Source: a virus
Strand: one strand, 5' to 3'
DNA: 24,099 nucleotides
IMG/VR virus record: IMGVR_UViG_3300031963_000058
Span: 1 to 24,099 of that record
The notes beneath the pieces were generated by a model. The model had not been told where the DNA came from. It did no database searches and worked only from the letters and a program-made list of their open reading frames with translations. Below, piece by piece: positions 7,559-15,990 of this stretch (position 1 is the first letter of the stretch; each line of letters starts with the position of its first letter). A program made the position numbers and the translations under genes.

Positions 7559-8473
7559 ATGAATTTAAGTAGCTATGTTACAGGATGCTGTGATAATCAA
7601 ATATATAAAATAAAATCAGGAACAAAATACACTGTTGGTAATTTATTAATCAGCAAGCCAATTAATTTTTGTTACAAAGTTATTGAAGAGCCAGATATTA
7701 AGGTATATTTTACCATTCTAAATGATGATATACCTTTGGTTGATGCTGGATCTGGTATGACATGTTCATATTCAGGATGCTTGCCATGTCCAGGGCCAGA
7801 GCCAACGCCATTACCTCCACCTCCGATACCAGGGGTTTCATATAACGAATGTGAACCAATAACATTATTTCCATTAGGTGCTCAGTGTATTGCAATAAAT
7901 CCTGACGTTAATAGTCCTAATAGTGGAATATTATCTTTAGCAATAACTGGGGGTACAGCACCATATTATGTTGTATGGTCATTACCTAATAATACCACAG
8001 CTACTGGTACAACAATATATAACTTGAGTGCAGGTACATATAATGCCACAATTACTGATAAATATTATGACTTTATAACAACCGTTAGCTGCGAATTAAT
8101 AGAACCATTAGATTGTATTTTTTCTGGCTCTGTTAGTGAACTTAACTATTTGTTATTAGGTAGCGGAACAACTATCTTGTCATCATGTTCTGGTGAAACA
8201 AAAGAATACTGGTCAACAGTTTCACAAATATTTGAAATGCAAAGTGGGGATATCATTTATTATGATTATGAATTAACAATGCCTGTAGTTGAAGGGTATT
8301 ATTCAAACGGTATTTATTGGATACAAACAAATTCTTTGGGGTCTGTTTTAAATATTGGCACTTGTTCAATACCAACAATATCTCCTAGCCCGACACCAAC
8401 ATCAACACCAACACCTACAGTTAGTCCTACTCCGACATCAACACCAACACCTACGCCAACTCCGACACCATAA
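7559..8473 (+). CDS. Fibre-like protein with an SprB-like domain and a terminal Thr-Pro tail
   Basis: I chose the ATG at 7559 (5 bases after the upstream stop, AATTATATG context) over an upstream non-ATG start at 7523 that would overlap the previous gene. The product is 304 residues. Residues 1 to about 75 form a Cys-containing beta domain, a Pro-rich hinge (PTPLPPPPIPG) follows near 84-93, and about 97-180 resembles the SprB-type repeat (…SGILSLAITGGTAPYYVVWS…LSAGTYNATITD…), an Ig-like module known from the flavobacterial gliding adhesin SprB. About 90 more residues of beta-type sequence come next. The last ~32 residues are (Thr-Pro/Ser-Pro) repeat running straight into the stop, which is odd because such linkers elsewhere connect two domains. 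The next gene starts one base after its TAA. Confidence 0.72.
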   Translation: MNLSSYVTGCCDNQIYKIKSGTKYTVGNLLISKPINFCYKVIEEPDIKVYFTILNDDIPLVDAGSGMTCSYSGCLPCPGPEPTPLPPPPIPGVSYNECEPITLFPLGAQCIAINPDVNSPNSGILSLAITGGTAPYYVVWSLPNNTTATGTTIYNLSAGTYNATITDKYYDFITTVSCELIEPLDCIFSGSVSELNYLLLGSGTTILSSCSGETKEYWSTVSQIFEMQSGDIIYYDYELTMPVVEGYYSNGIYWIQTNSLGSVLNIGTCSIPTISPSPTPTSTPTPTVSPTPTSTPTPTPTPTP

Positions 8474-8474
8474 T

Positions 8475-9851
8475 ATGAATAGGATATTTAATATAACAAT
8501 AACAGCAGGAACTCCTGACGGAACTTTTTCGGTGTATTATGATAATATATCATCTAGTAGTTTGGCTACTAAATATTTAACAACAGAATTTGCTACAGGA
8601 TTAACTTTTTCGGAGTTAATAACAGGGGTTTTAGTTGTAGTCCCAGATACAAGTAAAAAAATATTATTATATAACAATTTATGTGGCTTGTATAATACAA
8701 TAAACATTTCAGATCCAATTAAAACATATCCTTGTTTTTGTTTATCAATTACAAATTCAAGAACAAATACGCTTAAAAGATATACATTTTGTTATAACGG
8801 CAACTCTTATAATGGTAAACCTGAGTATTTTACGACAATAAATCTGATAAACTATTATGCCAGATGGAATTTTATAAATCAATATTGGGAGCTAGACCCA
8901 ATACCTGATTATCCTAGCTTAATTATACGAAGCTCAGACCCGAAAGATACCCCATTGACAGGATGGTTTGTCTTTGGTAATAACGCTCAATTTTTTAGTT
9001 GTAAATCAACAGAGGGTCAATGTCAAAGTGCAGATAAGACATATAGTATAAAGTGTAATTTTAATAGTCCATCATGTGTAAACGAAAATGATGGGTCAAT
9101 AACTTCGGTGGCAACTGGTGGTAATCCTCCTTGGCAATATTCTTTAGATAATGTTAATTTTATTAATGTTGGGATATTTAATGGGTTATTTTCTGGGGCA
9201 TATACAGTCTATGCTAAAGATTCATCAGGTAATACAACTAGTTGTGACGTTACACTATCACCATCTCAACCAAAAACTTATGAATTACCGATGGTTGTTA
9301 CTGCTGGCCCGGATAGAGTTGGTACAACTATAAATGACTTAACAAAATACAAAATCGACTTTACTATTGATACATCATTATTGCCTGTAGGTGTTAATAT
9401 TGAGTTTGATTATGTTGTAACATACACTAAAACCTATTCTGAGCCTGGAACAGTTAGTTTTATAACAACAGGGCATAGTATTAGTGTGAATAATATTCAA
9501 AAAACAATGTCAATAATAGATAGTGGGCCATTCATCAATATATCTACGTCACAATGTAATCCGATACATGATGTATATGCTGCATATGATATATATTCTG
9601 CTACAGCCATAACAGGTAATAACACATCAAATATTGTTGGTTACATTGAATATACAATAGATATTGATCCTGGCTTCACATTCGATCCATTATGTTATAC
9701 AAGAGGTACGGTTGGGATAAATGCTTATTTGTCAAATATTACGGTGGATAATGATTGTGTTATAATTCAACCAACAACAATAATTGAGAGTACCACGCAA
9801 ATACCTCAACAAATACCGCAGCAAGACCCTAATAACCCACCTAGTGGCTAA
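8475..9851 (+). CDS. Fibre/adhesin-like protein with an SprB-like repeat
   Basis: Start chosen at ATG 8475 (TAATATG, one base after the previous stop), giving 458 residues. The frame is also open back to 8355, but that part is an out-of-frame reading of the Thr-Pro codons. Residues 1 to about 90 form a domain with DNISSSS, a string also found in the last domain of the 596-residue fibre. The middle contains a Cys-rich segment, and about 200-275 resembles an SprB repeat (NSPSCVNENDGSIT, GGNPPWQYSLDN, LFSGAYTVYAKDSSGNTTSC). The rest is beta-type and ends in a Gln/Pro/Asn-rich tail. No signal peptide or transmembrane segment is seen. Likely a receptor-binding or tail-tip component. SprB-like Ig modules in a phage fibre suggest binding to host surface glycan or mimicry of host adhesins (inference). 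Confidence 0.7.
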   Translation: MNRIFNITITAGTPDGTFSVYYDNISSSSLATKYLTTEFATGLTFSELITGVLVVVPDTSKKILLYNNLCGLYNTINISDPIKTYPCFCLSITNSRTNTLKRYTFCYNGNSYNGKPEYFTTINLINYYARWNFINQYWELDPIPDYPSLIIRSSDPKDTPLTGWFVFGNNAQFFSCKSTEGQCQSADKTYSIKCNFNSPSCVNENDGSITSVATGGNPPWQYSLDNVNFINVGIFNGLFSGAYTVYAKDSSGNTTSCDVTLSPSQPKTYELPMVVTAGPDRVGTTINDLTKYKIDFTIDTSLLPVGVNIEFDYVVTYTKTYSEPGTVSFITTGHSISVNNIQKTMSIIDSGPFINISTSQCNPIHDVYAAYDIYSATAITGNNTSNIVGYIEYTIDIDPGFTFDPLCYTRGTVGINAYLSNITVDNDCVIIQPTTIIESTTQIPQQIPQQDPNNPPSG

Positions 9852-9881
9852 TAATTTACATTAAATAGGATATTTATCGTT

Positions 9882-12089
9882 ATGGCATATATAATAAAAA
9901 ATACATCAGGTCTATTAAATACAAGGTTTACAGATACCGGTAGATTAAAGCTATCTAAAGGTAAACTAGATATTCGTTATTTCCAAATTGGGGATAGTGA
10001 AGTGCTATATAATCAGATACCAGGTTATAATCAAACAAACAATAATATAATAGAGGCCGCATATAATGCTCAAAATTCTAGTCAGAATCCAGAGACAAAT
10101 AAAATGCATATAAAATATCCATATTATGTATCTGGTTCATCTGGCAATACATATGGTTTAGCGTTTGAGGACTCACAAATTTATTCGGTATTCAACACAG
10201 CAGCACCAAGAGGCTTTTTTAGTGGTTCGGCTAATTCATGGACGGCAAAAACTTCTTCAGCATACACTATTAGTTCTAATTACATTTTGGACCTTTGTTC
10301 AAATAGTGGTAATACTATAACATTAACAGACGATTTTTGTTCTACAACAACAGGAGTAACATTTTCCGGTCATTTTGCTACGATTTATTATGATGGGGTT
10401 GGTTCATGTAATAGTGGGTTAACTGCAAACTTTCCAATTTTAACTTATAAAATACAATCAGTATCAGGTAATACACTAACTTTGGATAGGAATATACCTA
10501 ATTATTCTGAGTCGGGTTGTTGTGGAACGGCTAGAGTATTAATATACCCTTCAGGTATGACTGAGTTATATGATTACAATACGCCTGAAGGATACTGGCC
10601 ACCTGATGTTATTAACTTTGAATCTATTTGTGATTTAGGTAACACCGATGTTAAAATTTGGAATATGAATATTCCTTGGTCAGTAAGTCCGGCAGGTGTG
10701 GTTTCTACTTTGAATGAAGATTTCACAAAATATAATTCACGAACATATCTTGGTAGTAAAGAATATTTTGGCTATCAAGAACTAAGCGGTCAAACATTTT
10801 GGGTTTCACCTGCATTAACTGCTGAAACAACAGATACTTATTATTTTAATTCATATCAAAAACCTGTTTATCAAAATCCTAATGAGCAAAAGGCTATTGC
10901 TATAGTTCATTATACAAACAATGCTATTGATAGTTTTTATGGTGAAAAATTTGCGTTAAGACCATTCGATCCGCAAAGTTTAGAGACGACTGGTTTTGCT
11001 AGAAACTTTAAAGTTTCAATACCTTGGCTAATGTGGCATAAGTCATCTACCGGTCAAATGGGGGAGACTTTTTATGTTGATCCGGATGTTGGGGTTCAGG
11101 GATTATTCCAAGTCAAATATATGAAATCTGCTGTGGATAATGATATGAATAATCCAGGGCTAAGATACTATCATTTGTGGGATACACATGTAAATAACTT
11201 AGGTACACCAAATAGAGTAGGAAAAGTATTTCCTGATATAAAAACTATTGTGTTTGACGATGACGAAATCGTAGCAGCCTTATCGTATAAATCAAATAGA
11301 AACTGGACATTACCTGCACCATCTTTGTCTTTGGTTGCCCCCAATTTGTGTGATGCTGACGTTGATGACTTTGGTGTTATAGGTAATAACCAAGAGTACA
11401 TGTATATTACGTATAGATTTAATTCAACATTTGGATTTACTGACTCATTGCATTGTAATTATTATTCTAAAGTGCAAGGTCCTAGTGATGAGTGTAATCA
11501 AGACAGGCAAAACGTTGCTATTAAATTTGGTGAGGAATTTCCTTTTATGAATTCTGGTTGCACTTGTTTTAGTGGATTTAATGCGAATGAATTTATGGTA
11601 TTAGCTCAGTTGGTTTCTGGTTCTACAACACAACCTTCGCCTGGAGCTTGGAAAAAAATTGATTTTACTTATAGGGTGAGCGGTGATACTTGCAATGGAG
11701 CAATTTCGCCTTCTGCTATGACATCAAATACATTCATTATTAGCTACGATATGTATAATAATGCCGATACATATGATTTAGCAGATTATTTACCTTTACC
11801 AGAACCATCAGGGCAAGAAGATCTTTTGAATTTTGGTGAGGAGTATTTTTTTTATGGAAATATCGAGACAGATATTGAGGCAACTATTTATGAAATGAGG
11901 TTTTTATGTAATTTAGTTTCAACACAATTTACAAACACAACTAACCCAACATGGGTTCCAGGAACAAATAGTTTTATAACTGAAGTTGGTTTGTTTGATG
12001 TCGATAAAGATTTGGTTGTAATAACAAAGTTGCAGTCACCTATACAAAGGCAAGGTACTCAGCAATTTGCAGTAAGATTGGATTTTTAA
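9882..12089 (+). CDS. Large tail/baseplate-associated structural protein
   Basis: This 735-residue protein has no signal peptide or membrane helix. The N-terminus (LLNTRFTDTGRLKLSKG then YFQIGDSEV near 35-43) follows a pattern I associate with phage fibre-attachment and baseplate proteins: a short helix with TxxGRxxL, then a GD-S/A motif. The C-terminus (ITEVGLFDVDKDLVVITKLQ … VRLDF) also has a common phage tail-protein ending. The body is beta-rich with many Tyr, Asn, Ser and Thr, several Cys pairs, and likely multiple domains. It is the last gene of the structural run and is followed by a 51-base AT-rich gap before the replication genes. Its place next to the fibres suggests that it joins fibres to the baseplate or is itself a fibre. 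The precise role is unknown. Confidence 0.65.
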   Translation: MAYIIKNTSGLLNTRFTDTGRLKLSKGKLDIRYFQIGDSEVLYNQIPGYNQTNNNIIEAAYNAQNSSQNPETNKMHIKYPYYVSGSSGNTYGLAFEDSQIYSVFNTAAPRGFFSGSANSWTAKTSSAYTISSNYILDLCSNSGNTITLTDDFCSTTTGVTFSGHFATIYYDGVGSCNSGLTANFPILTYKIQSVSGNTLTLDRNIPNYSESGCCGTARVLIYPSGMTELYDYNTPEGYWPPDVINFESICDLGNTDVKIWNMNIPWSVSPAGVVSTLNEDFTKYNSRTYLGSKEYFGYQELSGQTFWVSPALTAETTDTYYFNSYQKPVYQNPNEQKAIAIVHYTNNAIDSFYGEKFALRPFDPQSLETTGFARNFKVSIPWLMWHKSSTGQMGETFYVDPDVGVQGLFQVKYMKSAVDNDMNNPGLRYYHLWDTHVNNLGTPNRVGKVFPDIKTIVFDDDEIVAALSYKSNRNWTLPAPSLSLVAPNLCDADVDDFGVIGNNQEYMYITYRFNSTFGFTDSLHCNYYSKVQGPSDECNQDRQNVAIKFGEEFPFMNSGCTCFSGFNANEFMVLAQLVSGSTTQPSPGAWKKIDFTYRVSGDTCNGAISPSAMTSNTFIISYDMYNNADTYDLADYLPLPEPSGQEDLLNFGEEYFFYGNIETDIEATIYEMRFLCNLVSTQFTNTTNPTWVPGTNSFITEVGLFDVDKDLVVITKLQSPIQRQGTQQFAVRLDF

Positions 12090-12140
12090 TAATTCACAAT
12101 TACAACATATTTAACTATTATTGTATCAATAATTTATTAT

Positions 12141-12743
12141 ATGAGTGAAACTATTGTAAATAACCCAAAAATTCTAGGATTGGACGTTTCAACTAAAACT
12201 ATTGGGATCGCATTATTTGATATTGCGACTAAAGAATTATTAGAATTAACGCATGTATCCCCCAGGCCAAAACCTGAAGTTGGAAATAAACTGGAAGAAC
12301 TAATATTAAAATCTAATATGTTTAGATCAAAGTTAGAAGCGTATTCTAGTTTAAATATCACACATGTTGTTATTGAAGAGCCGTTATTGAACTCTAATAA
12401 TGCATATACAATAGGTACGCTACTTAGGTTTAACACTCTAATATTTAGAGAGGTTTATGAAGTATTAGGTATTGTTCCTGATTTTATCACAACATATGAA
12501 TCCAGGAAAAATGCCTTTCCTGAACTTTTACAGAAAAATGATAAGGGTAAAAATGTCTTGTTTGGTGGGTATCCAAAGGATGTTGATAAAAAAATGGTAA
12601 TATGGGAATTAGTCTCTAAACGTGAACCGCAAATTCAATGGTTATTTACTAAAAATAATACGTTGAAAAAAGAAAATTTCGATAGTACTGATGCGTATTG
12701 TTGTGCGTTAGGGTTCCTAAAAAAGGAAGGCATTTGGAGTTAA
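12141..12743 (+). CDS. RuvC-like Holliday junction resolvase (RNase H fold)
   Basis: This 200-residue protein shows the acidic motifs of RuvC-type nucleases. LGLDVSTKTIGIALFD (12-27) supplies the first Asp (D15), VVIEEPL (76-82) supplies the catalytic Glu, and DSTDAYCCALG (181-191) supplies the last acidic pair (D181/D184) on a C-terminal helix. In the family these bind two metal ions and cut four-way junctions symmetrically. Length is close to bacterial RuvC (about 170-190). The likely job is to resolve branched replication and recombination intermediates before packaging. Next come a primase, a PD-(D/E)XK nuclease and SbcCD-like genes, a fitting setting. It starts at an ATATG in an AT-rich leader with no Shine-Dalgarno. 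Strict junction specificity versus general flap cutting cannot be judged from sequence. Confidence 0.85.
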   Translation: MSETIVNNPKILGLDVSTKTIGIALFDIATKELLELTHVSPRPKPEVGNKLEELILKSNMFRSKLEAYSSLNITHVVIEEPLLNSNNAYTIGTLLRFNTLIFREVYEVLGIVPDFITTYESRKNAFPELLQKNDKGKNVLFGGYPKDVDKKMVIWELVSKREPQIQWLFTKNNTLKKENFDSTDAYCCALGFLKKEGIWS

Positions 12744-12776
12744 ATTTATTTCTTGTTTTTTTTATTGAAATTAATT

Positions 12777-12787
12777 TATTACCTTTG
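12777..12787 (+). promoter_or_regulatory. Host-type promoter -7 box (TATTACCTTTG) for the primase operon
   Basis: TACCTTTG at 12780-12787 fits the Bacteroidota TAnnTTTG box. The 11-base string TATTACCTTTG recurs exactly at 18938-18948. A TTG at 12753-12755 could serve as a weak -33 element, though 24 bases is a long gap. The box ends only 4 bases before the ATG at 12792, so the mRNA would be leaderless or nearly so. Confidence 0.65.
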
Positions 12788-12791
12788 TTCT

Positions 12792-13706
12792 ATGGAAGAG
12801 CATGATGTAATAATAACCTTGTTGGATGATCTGTTGGGTCAGCATAAAGCTCACTATCCCAACAAATCCCAGATATCATATGATTGTCCAAATTGTTCAG
12901 AATTAAAAGGATTAGAATCTGGGGATGGGAAAGGCAACCTAGAAATATCGTATTCTAAACATTTATTTCACTGCTGGTCTTGTGGGGATTATAGCAAAAT
13001 GCATGGTCCTCTGGGTAAGCTATTTGAATTATATGGTGATAAAAGGCTAAAAAAACTTTACAATTTAATAAGACCGAAAGATTCGGAACAAGTTACGCAT
13101 TTTAGGAAGAAAATAAAACTACCTGAAGATTTCGTGTTATTAAGTGAATCAAATAAACGGTATCCTCCGTATCTTGAGGCTATAAATTATTTGAAGTCTA
13201 GAGGTATTACAGAAGAAATAATAAACAAATATAAAATAGGTTTTGCGGCCAAAGGAGATTACAAAGGTAGAATTATAGTACCGTCATACGATAGTAACAA
13301 TGAATTAAATTATTATATTGGAAGATCTTGGAACACAAAATCACGAGCAAAATATAAAAATCCTGAGGCTGAAAAGGAGTTGATTATTTTTAATGAACAC
13401 CTTATTAATTGGTCCGATGATATTTTTTTAGTTGAGGGGGTGTTCGACTCTTTTTTTCTAAACAATAGCATTCCCTTGTTAGGTAAACATTTACCAAATA
13501 TTCTTTTTGAAGCATTATATAACAAGGCAAAGGGTAATATTACTATATGCCTCGATGGAGATGCTTTTGATAACGCACTAAAACTATATCATGAGCTAAA
13601 TGGGGGGGTATTATACGGTAAGATTAGGGTTTTAAAACTACCGGCAGATAAAGATGTCTGCGATTTGAGGGGAAAAATAAACGAATATTATTATGAAATA
13701 AAATAA
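12792..13706 (+). CDS. DNA primase, zinc-finger plus TOPRIM
   Basis: Start set at ATG 12792; an in-frame TTG at 12753 would lie upstream of the promoter box. The product has 304 residues. A zinc-binding domain lies at about 28-66 (C32-P-N-C35 and H60-C61-W-S-C64), like the CHC2-type fingers of DnaG primases. A helical segment and an RNA-polymerase-like core with GRIIVPSYD (159-167) follow. The TOPRIM domain has FLVEGVFDS (E215, D219) and ICLDGDAFD (D255, D257), then PADKDVCDL (284-292), where the acidic residues bind catalytic metal. Like gp4-type or short DnaG-type phage primases, it should make RNA primers for lagging-strand synthesis. No helicase domain is fused. It is directly followed, with no gap, by the PD-(D/E)XK nuclease gene. 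Confidence 0.88.
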   Translation: MEEHDVIITLLDDLLGQHKAHYPNKSQISYDCPNCSELKGLESGDGKGNLEISYSKHLFHCWSCGDYSKMHGPLGKLFELYGDKRLKKLYNLIRPKDSEQVTHFRKKIKLPEDFVLLSESNKRYPPYLEAINYLKSRGITEEIINKYKIGFAAKGDYKGRIIVPSYDSNNELNYYIGRSWNTKSRAKYKNPEAEKELIIFNEHLINWSDDIFLVEGVFDSFFLNNSIPLLGKHLPNILFEALYNKAKGNITICLDGDAFDNALKLYHELNGGVLYGKIRVLKLPADKDVCDLRGKINEYYYEIK

Positions 13707-14564
13707 ATGATGAATATAAATGACACGGCTAATGAGCTTAGAAAAGTTTTTGAAACAAAAAGAGAGGAACTTTCACTAAAGTTTTTTGAAGATACACACA
13801 TCTACCATATGATAGATTCTAATGGTAATATACGTGATAATTATCCTTCCGTTACTAAAGTTATTAAAAAATTTTATGACGAGTTTGATGCCGAACAAAT
13901 TTCTGAACAAATATCAAAAGGTAATACACAGAAAAAGAATGAACTATTACTTAAATGGAAAGAATCAGGAGATAAAGCTGTCAATCTTGGTAATCGTGTA
14001 CATTATTTTTTAGAGCAAACTTCTGTAGATCTTTTTAATTTAAGAAAAACTCTTAGAGAACCTGTTTTTGAATGTGATAGATACCAGTTATTAGCTAGTG
14101 ATAAAATGATATCCGCCGGTAACAAATATCTTAAACTTATGAAAGAACGTGGTGGTATATTATTGGATACTGAGATGGTAATAGGTCATCCTGAATTGGG
14201 GTACGTTGGTCAACCAGATAAAGTATGGTTATTTGAATCTAAATCTAGAGGTGAAATTGGAATTGCTATCACAGACTGGAAAACGAATCAATCTAAGAAT
14301 TTTGTTCCTAACAAATATACTAAAAAGTTAAAACCACCTTTTGACGATATAGACGATACTGCTTTAGGGCACTATTATTTACAGTTGCCATTATATGGGA
14401 AATTGCTTCTAAAAATGCTTGAAGGAACTGAATTTGAAAATACAAAATTATTAGGTTGCATTGTGGTTCATTTGAATGAGGACTCAATGTATTCTGAGTA
14501 TAGGGTTCCTCAAAACATAACAAATCGTGTTTTACAATACGATTTTAAATTACACAAAATTTGA
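13707..14564 (+). CDS. PD-(D/E)XK nuclease, RecB/Cas4-like exonuclease
   Basis: This 285-residue protein (284 if the second of two adjacent ATGs is used) carries the RecB-nuclease motif order: GNRVHYFLE (95-103) with the conserved His, GQPDKVWLFE (168-177) with the catalytic Asp D171, ITDWKT (188-193) with the D-x-K pair (D190, K192), and YLQLPLYG (224-231) with the Q-x3-Y-like motif. Such enzymes degrade or resect DNA ends with a metal ion. No cysteine cluster for a Cas4-type iron-sulfur centre is evident: only C123 and C251 are present. The ATG follows the primase stop directly. With the SbcCD-like genes downstream it probably works in recombination-dependent replication or host-DNA breakdown. 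Confidence 0.85.
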   Translation: MMNINDTANELRKVFETKREELSLKFFEDTHIYHMIDSNGNIRDNYPSVTKVIKKFYDEFDAEQISEQISKGNTQKKNELLLKWKESGDKAVNLGNRVHYFLEQTSVDLFNLRKTLREPVFECDRYQLLASDKMISAGNKYLKLMKERGGILLDTEMVIGHPELGYVGQPDKVWLFESKSRGEIGIAITDWKTNQSKNFVPNKYTKKLKPPFDDIDDTALGHYYLQLPLYGKLLLKMLEGTEFENTKLLGCIVVHLNEDSMYSEYRVPQNITNRVLQYDFKLHKI

Positions 14565-14593
14565 CAATAAACTAAAAATAAATTAAAATTACT

Positions 14594-14845
14594 ATGGATT
14601 CAAAAATTGATTTAAGATCACAACCTAATATATCTTGCGAAAAATGCGGATCGAAACTCTTCAAAGAAGCTTTTATACTGAAAAAAGTGTCTAGGATTAT
14701 GCTTGGGGAGAGTCAAGATGCTATTGCACCTATTAGCGTTTATTGTTGTAATCAATGCAACCACATAAATAAAGAATTTAATATTTTTGACACACAAGAA
14801 TCTAATGATAAAGAAAATAATTCACTTCTCGGACTTACACCTTAA
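14594..14845 (+). CDS. Small zinc-ribbon protein
   Basis: This 83-residue protein has two cysteine knuckles, C15-E-K-C18 and C52-N-Q-C55 (C51 also present), spaced as in a zinc ribbon. Between them is a basic stretch, ILKKVSRIMLG. The acidic, Asn/Ser-rich tail follows. Similar small zinc-ribbon proteins sit among replication genes of T4-like phages, but I know no assigned role; a nucleic-acid or protein adaptor is plausible. Its 3' end overlaps the start of the SbcD-like gene by 41 bases, so the two are coupled. Confidence 0.75.
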   Translation: MDSKIDLRSQPNISCEKCGSKLFKEAFILKKVSRIMLGESQDAIAPISVYCCNQCNHINKEFNIFDTQESNDKENNSLLGLTP

Positions 14846-15584
14846 AATATATAAAGATCACGAATTATATCGTTTATTATTAAATAAAGCCTTTTCTGAG
14901 TGGCGTGGACATAATCCTGATAGAATTGTTTTTTCTGGTGACTTGGTTCATTCTAAAAACCAAATGTCACCAGAATTGATAGACATGATTGCTTGGGTAT
15001 TGGTGGAATGTTCTAAAATATGTAAAACAATTATCATACCAGGTAATCATGACTTTTTGGAGGCAAATATGGGTCGACTAGACGCTATAACTCCTGTTGT
15101 TGAATCTTTAAATAATAAAAATATTGTTTACTACAAAAATAGAGGCATCTATGAAGATTCCAATGTTAATTGGTGTGTATATTCATTAATGGACCATAAT
15201 ATACCACCTGACTTTGTTTTTTCAGATAAAAAAAACATAGGTATATTTCACGGTGCGGTTCATGGGTTAAAAACAGATGTTGGCCACGTTTTTACTGAAG
15301 GTTATGATACTAATAAATTTTCAGGCTGCGACGTAGTATTATGTGGCGATATACACAAAAGACAAGTTTTTAATATTCCTAATAATAAGAAAGCATATAT
15401 GGTTGGCTCTTTTATTCAGCAAGATTATGGTGAGTCAGTTAGTTATCATGGCTATGGCCTTTATGATCTAGAAATTGATGAATATACGTTTTTTGACATT
15501 AAAAACCCCAGGTCTTATCTTTCTTTTAAAATTACTAGTATTGATGATATAATTAATGGAGATGAAAAACTTATCAATTCATAA
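14805..15584 (+). CDS. SbcD/Mre11-like metallophosphoesterase (T4 gp47 type)
   Basis: The ATG at 14805 gives MIKKIIHFSDLHLK, the usual tight N-terminus of the family; a TTG at 14787 would add six residues and is less likely. The 259-residue product has all phosphoesterase motifs: D10-x-H12, G45-D46, G80-N81-H82-D83, H149-G, and G181-D182-x-H184. These bind two Mn ions and support exonuclease/endonuclease activity. At 259 residues it is shorter than E. coli SbcD (about 400) and T4 gp47 (about 340), so the capping region is reduced. The partner ATPase is encoded 1 kb downstream, with three small genes between. Together they should process DNA ends for recombination-dependent replication. Confidence 0.9.
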   Translation: MIKKIIHFSDLHLKIYKDHELYRLLLNKAFSEWRGHNPDRIVFSGDLVHSKNQMSPELIDMIAWVLVECSKICKTIIIPGNHDFLEANMGRLDAITPVVESLNNKNIVYYKNRGIYEDSNVNWCVYSLMDHNIPPDFVFSDKKNIGIFHGAVHGLKTDVGHVFTEGYDTNKFSGCDVVLCGDIHKRQVFNIPNNKKAYMVGSFIQQDYGESVSYHGYGLYDLEIDEYTFFDIKNPRSYLSFKITSIDDIINGDEKLINS

Positions 15585-15990
15585 TGAATTGTATTCTACA
15601 ATTCAGGAATATTGTCACTTAAATTCAATATCTGATATTGAAAAGTTTTTACTTCAATGTTTAAAACAAGGTTTTGATATTAAAAAATATGGATTATTAG
15701 GTGGATCAGAGCCTGAAAAACAAATCGAGATAATAGAAAAGGAGGTTATTAAATATGTAGACAGGGAAATTATTAAAGAGGTGTCGGTGATTCAAGATAA
15801 AGATTGTAGTGAGCTTGTCGAAAAAGAAACGTTAGACTTACGAGATAAAATGTCTAAGTTGTCAAATACATTACAAACCCTGAGATCTGAATTGCAAGCT
15901 AAAGAAGATGAGCTATCGGCAATAAAAACTAAATCAATATCTCAATCAGCAACGTTTTTGAGAACAACAAATTTAAAAGATCAATTATGA
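15556..15990 (+). CDS. Coiled-coil protein between sbcD-like and sbcC-like genes
   Basis: 144 residues if started at ATG 15556; an alternative ATG at 15562 would remove two residues. The N-terminal ~50 residues look like a small helical domain. Residues about 55-85 are rich in Glu, Ile, Val and Lys, and about 85-130 form a heptad-like coiled coil (LVEKETLDLRDKMSKLSNTL…LQAKEDEL). The final stretch is Ser/Thr/Asn-rich. It overlaps the SbcD-like gene by 29 bases and the next gene by 4 (ATGA). I do not recognise a family. Its location suggests an accessory factor of the nuclease complex or a loader, but nothing in the sequence proves it. Confidence 0.75.
   Translation: MEMKNLSIHNELYSTIQEYCHLNSISDIEKFLLQCLKQGFDIKKYGLLGGSEPEKQIEIIEKEVIKYVDREIIKEVSVIQDKDCSELVEKETLDLRDKMSKLSNTLQTLRSELQAKEDELSAIKTKSISQSATFLRTTNLKDQL

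Noticed and set aside
8355-8474. Longer N-terminus of the 458-residue fibre
   Set aside because: The added His/Gln/Leu-rich residues are the out-of-frame reading of Thr-Pro codons; the ATG at 8475 lies one base after the previous stop in the usual start context.
12090-12140. Promoter or terminator between the baseplate-like gene and the resolvase
   Set aside because: AT-rich, but no TAnnTTTG box and no stable hairpin that I can see.
12753-12791. Longer primase from a TTG start
   Set aside because: The extension reads through the T-rich promoter region and TACCTTTG box; the ATG at 12792 gives a normal N-terminus.
14787-14804. Upstream TTG start for the SbcD-like gene
   Set aside because: The ATG at 14805 gives the typical short N-terminus before the DLH motif.
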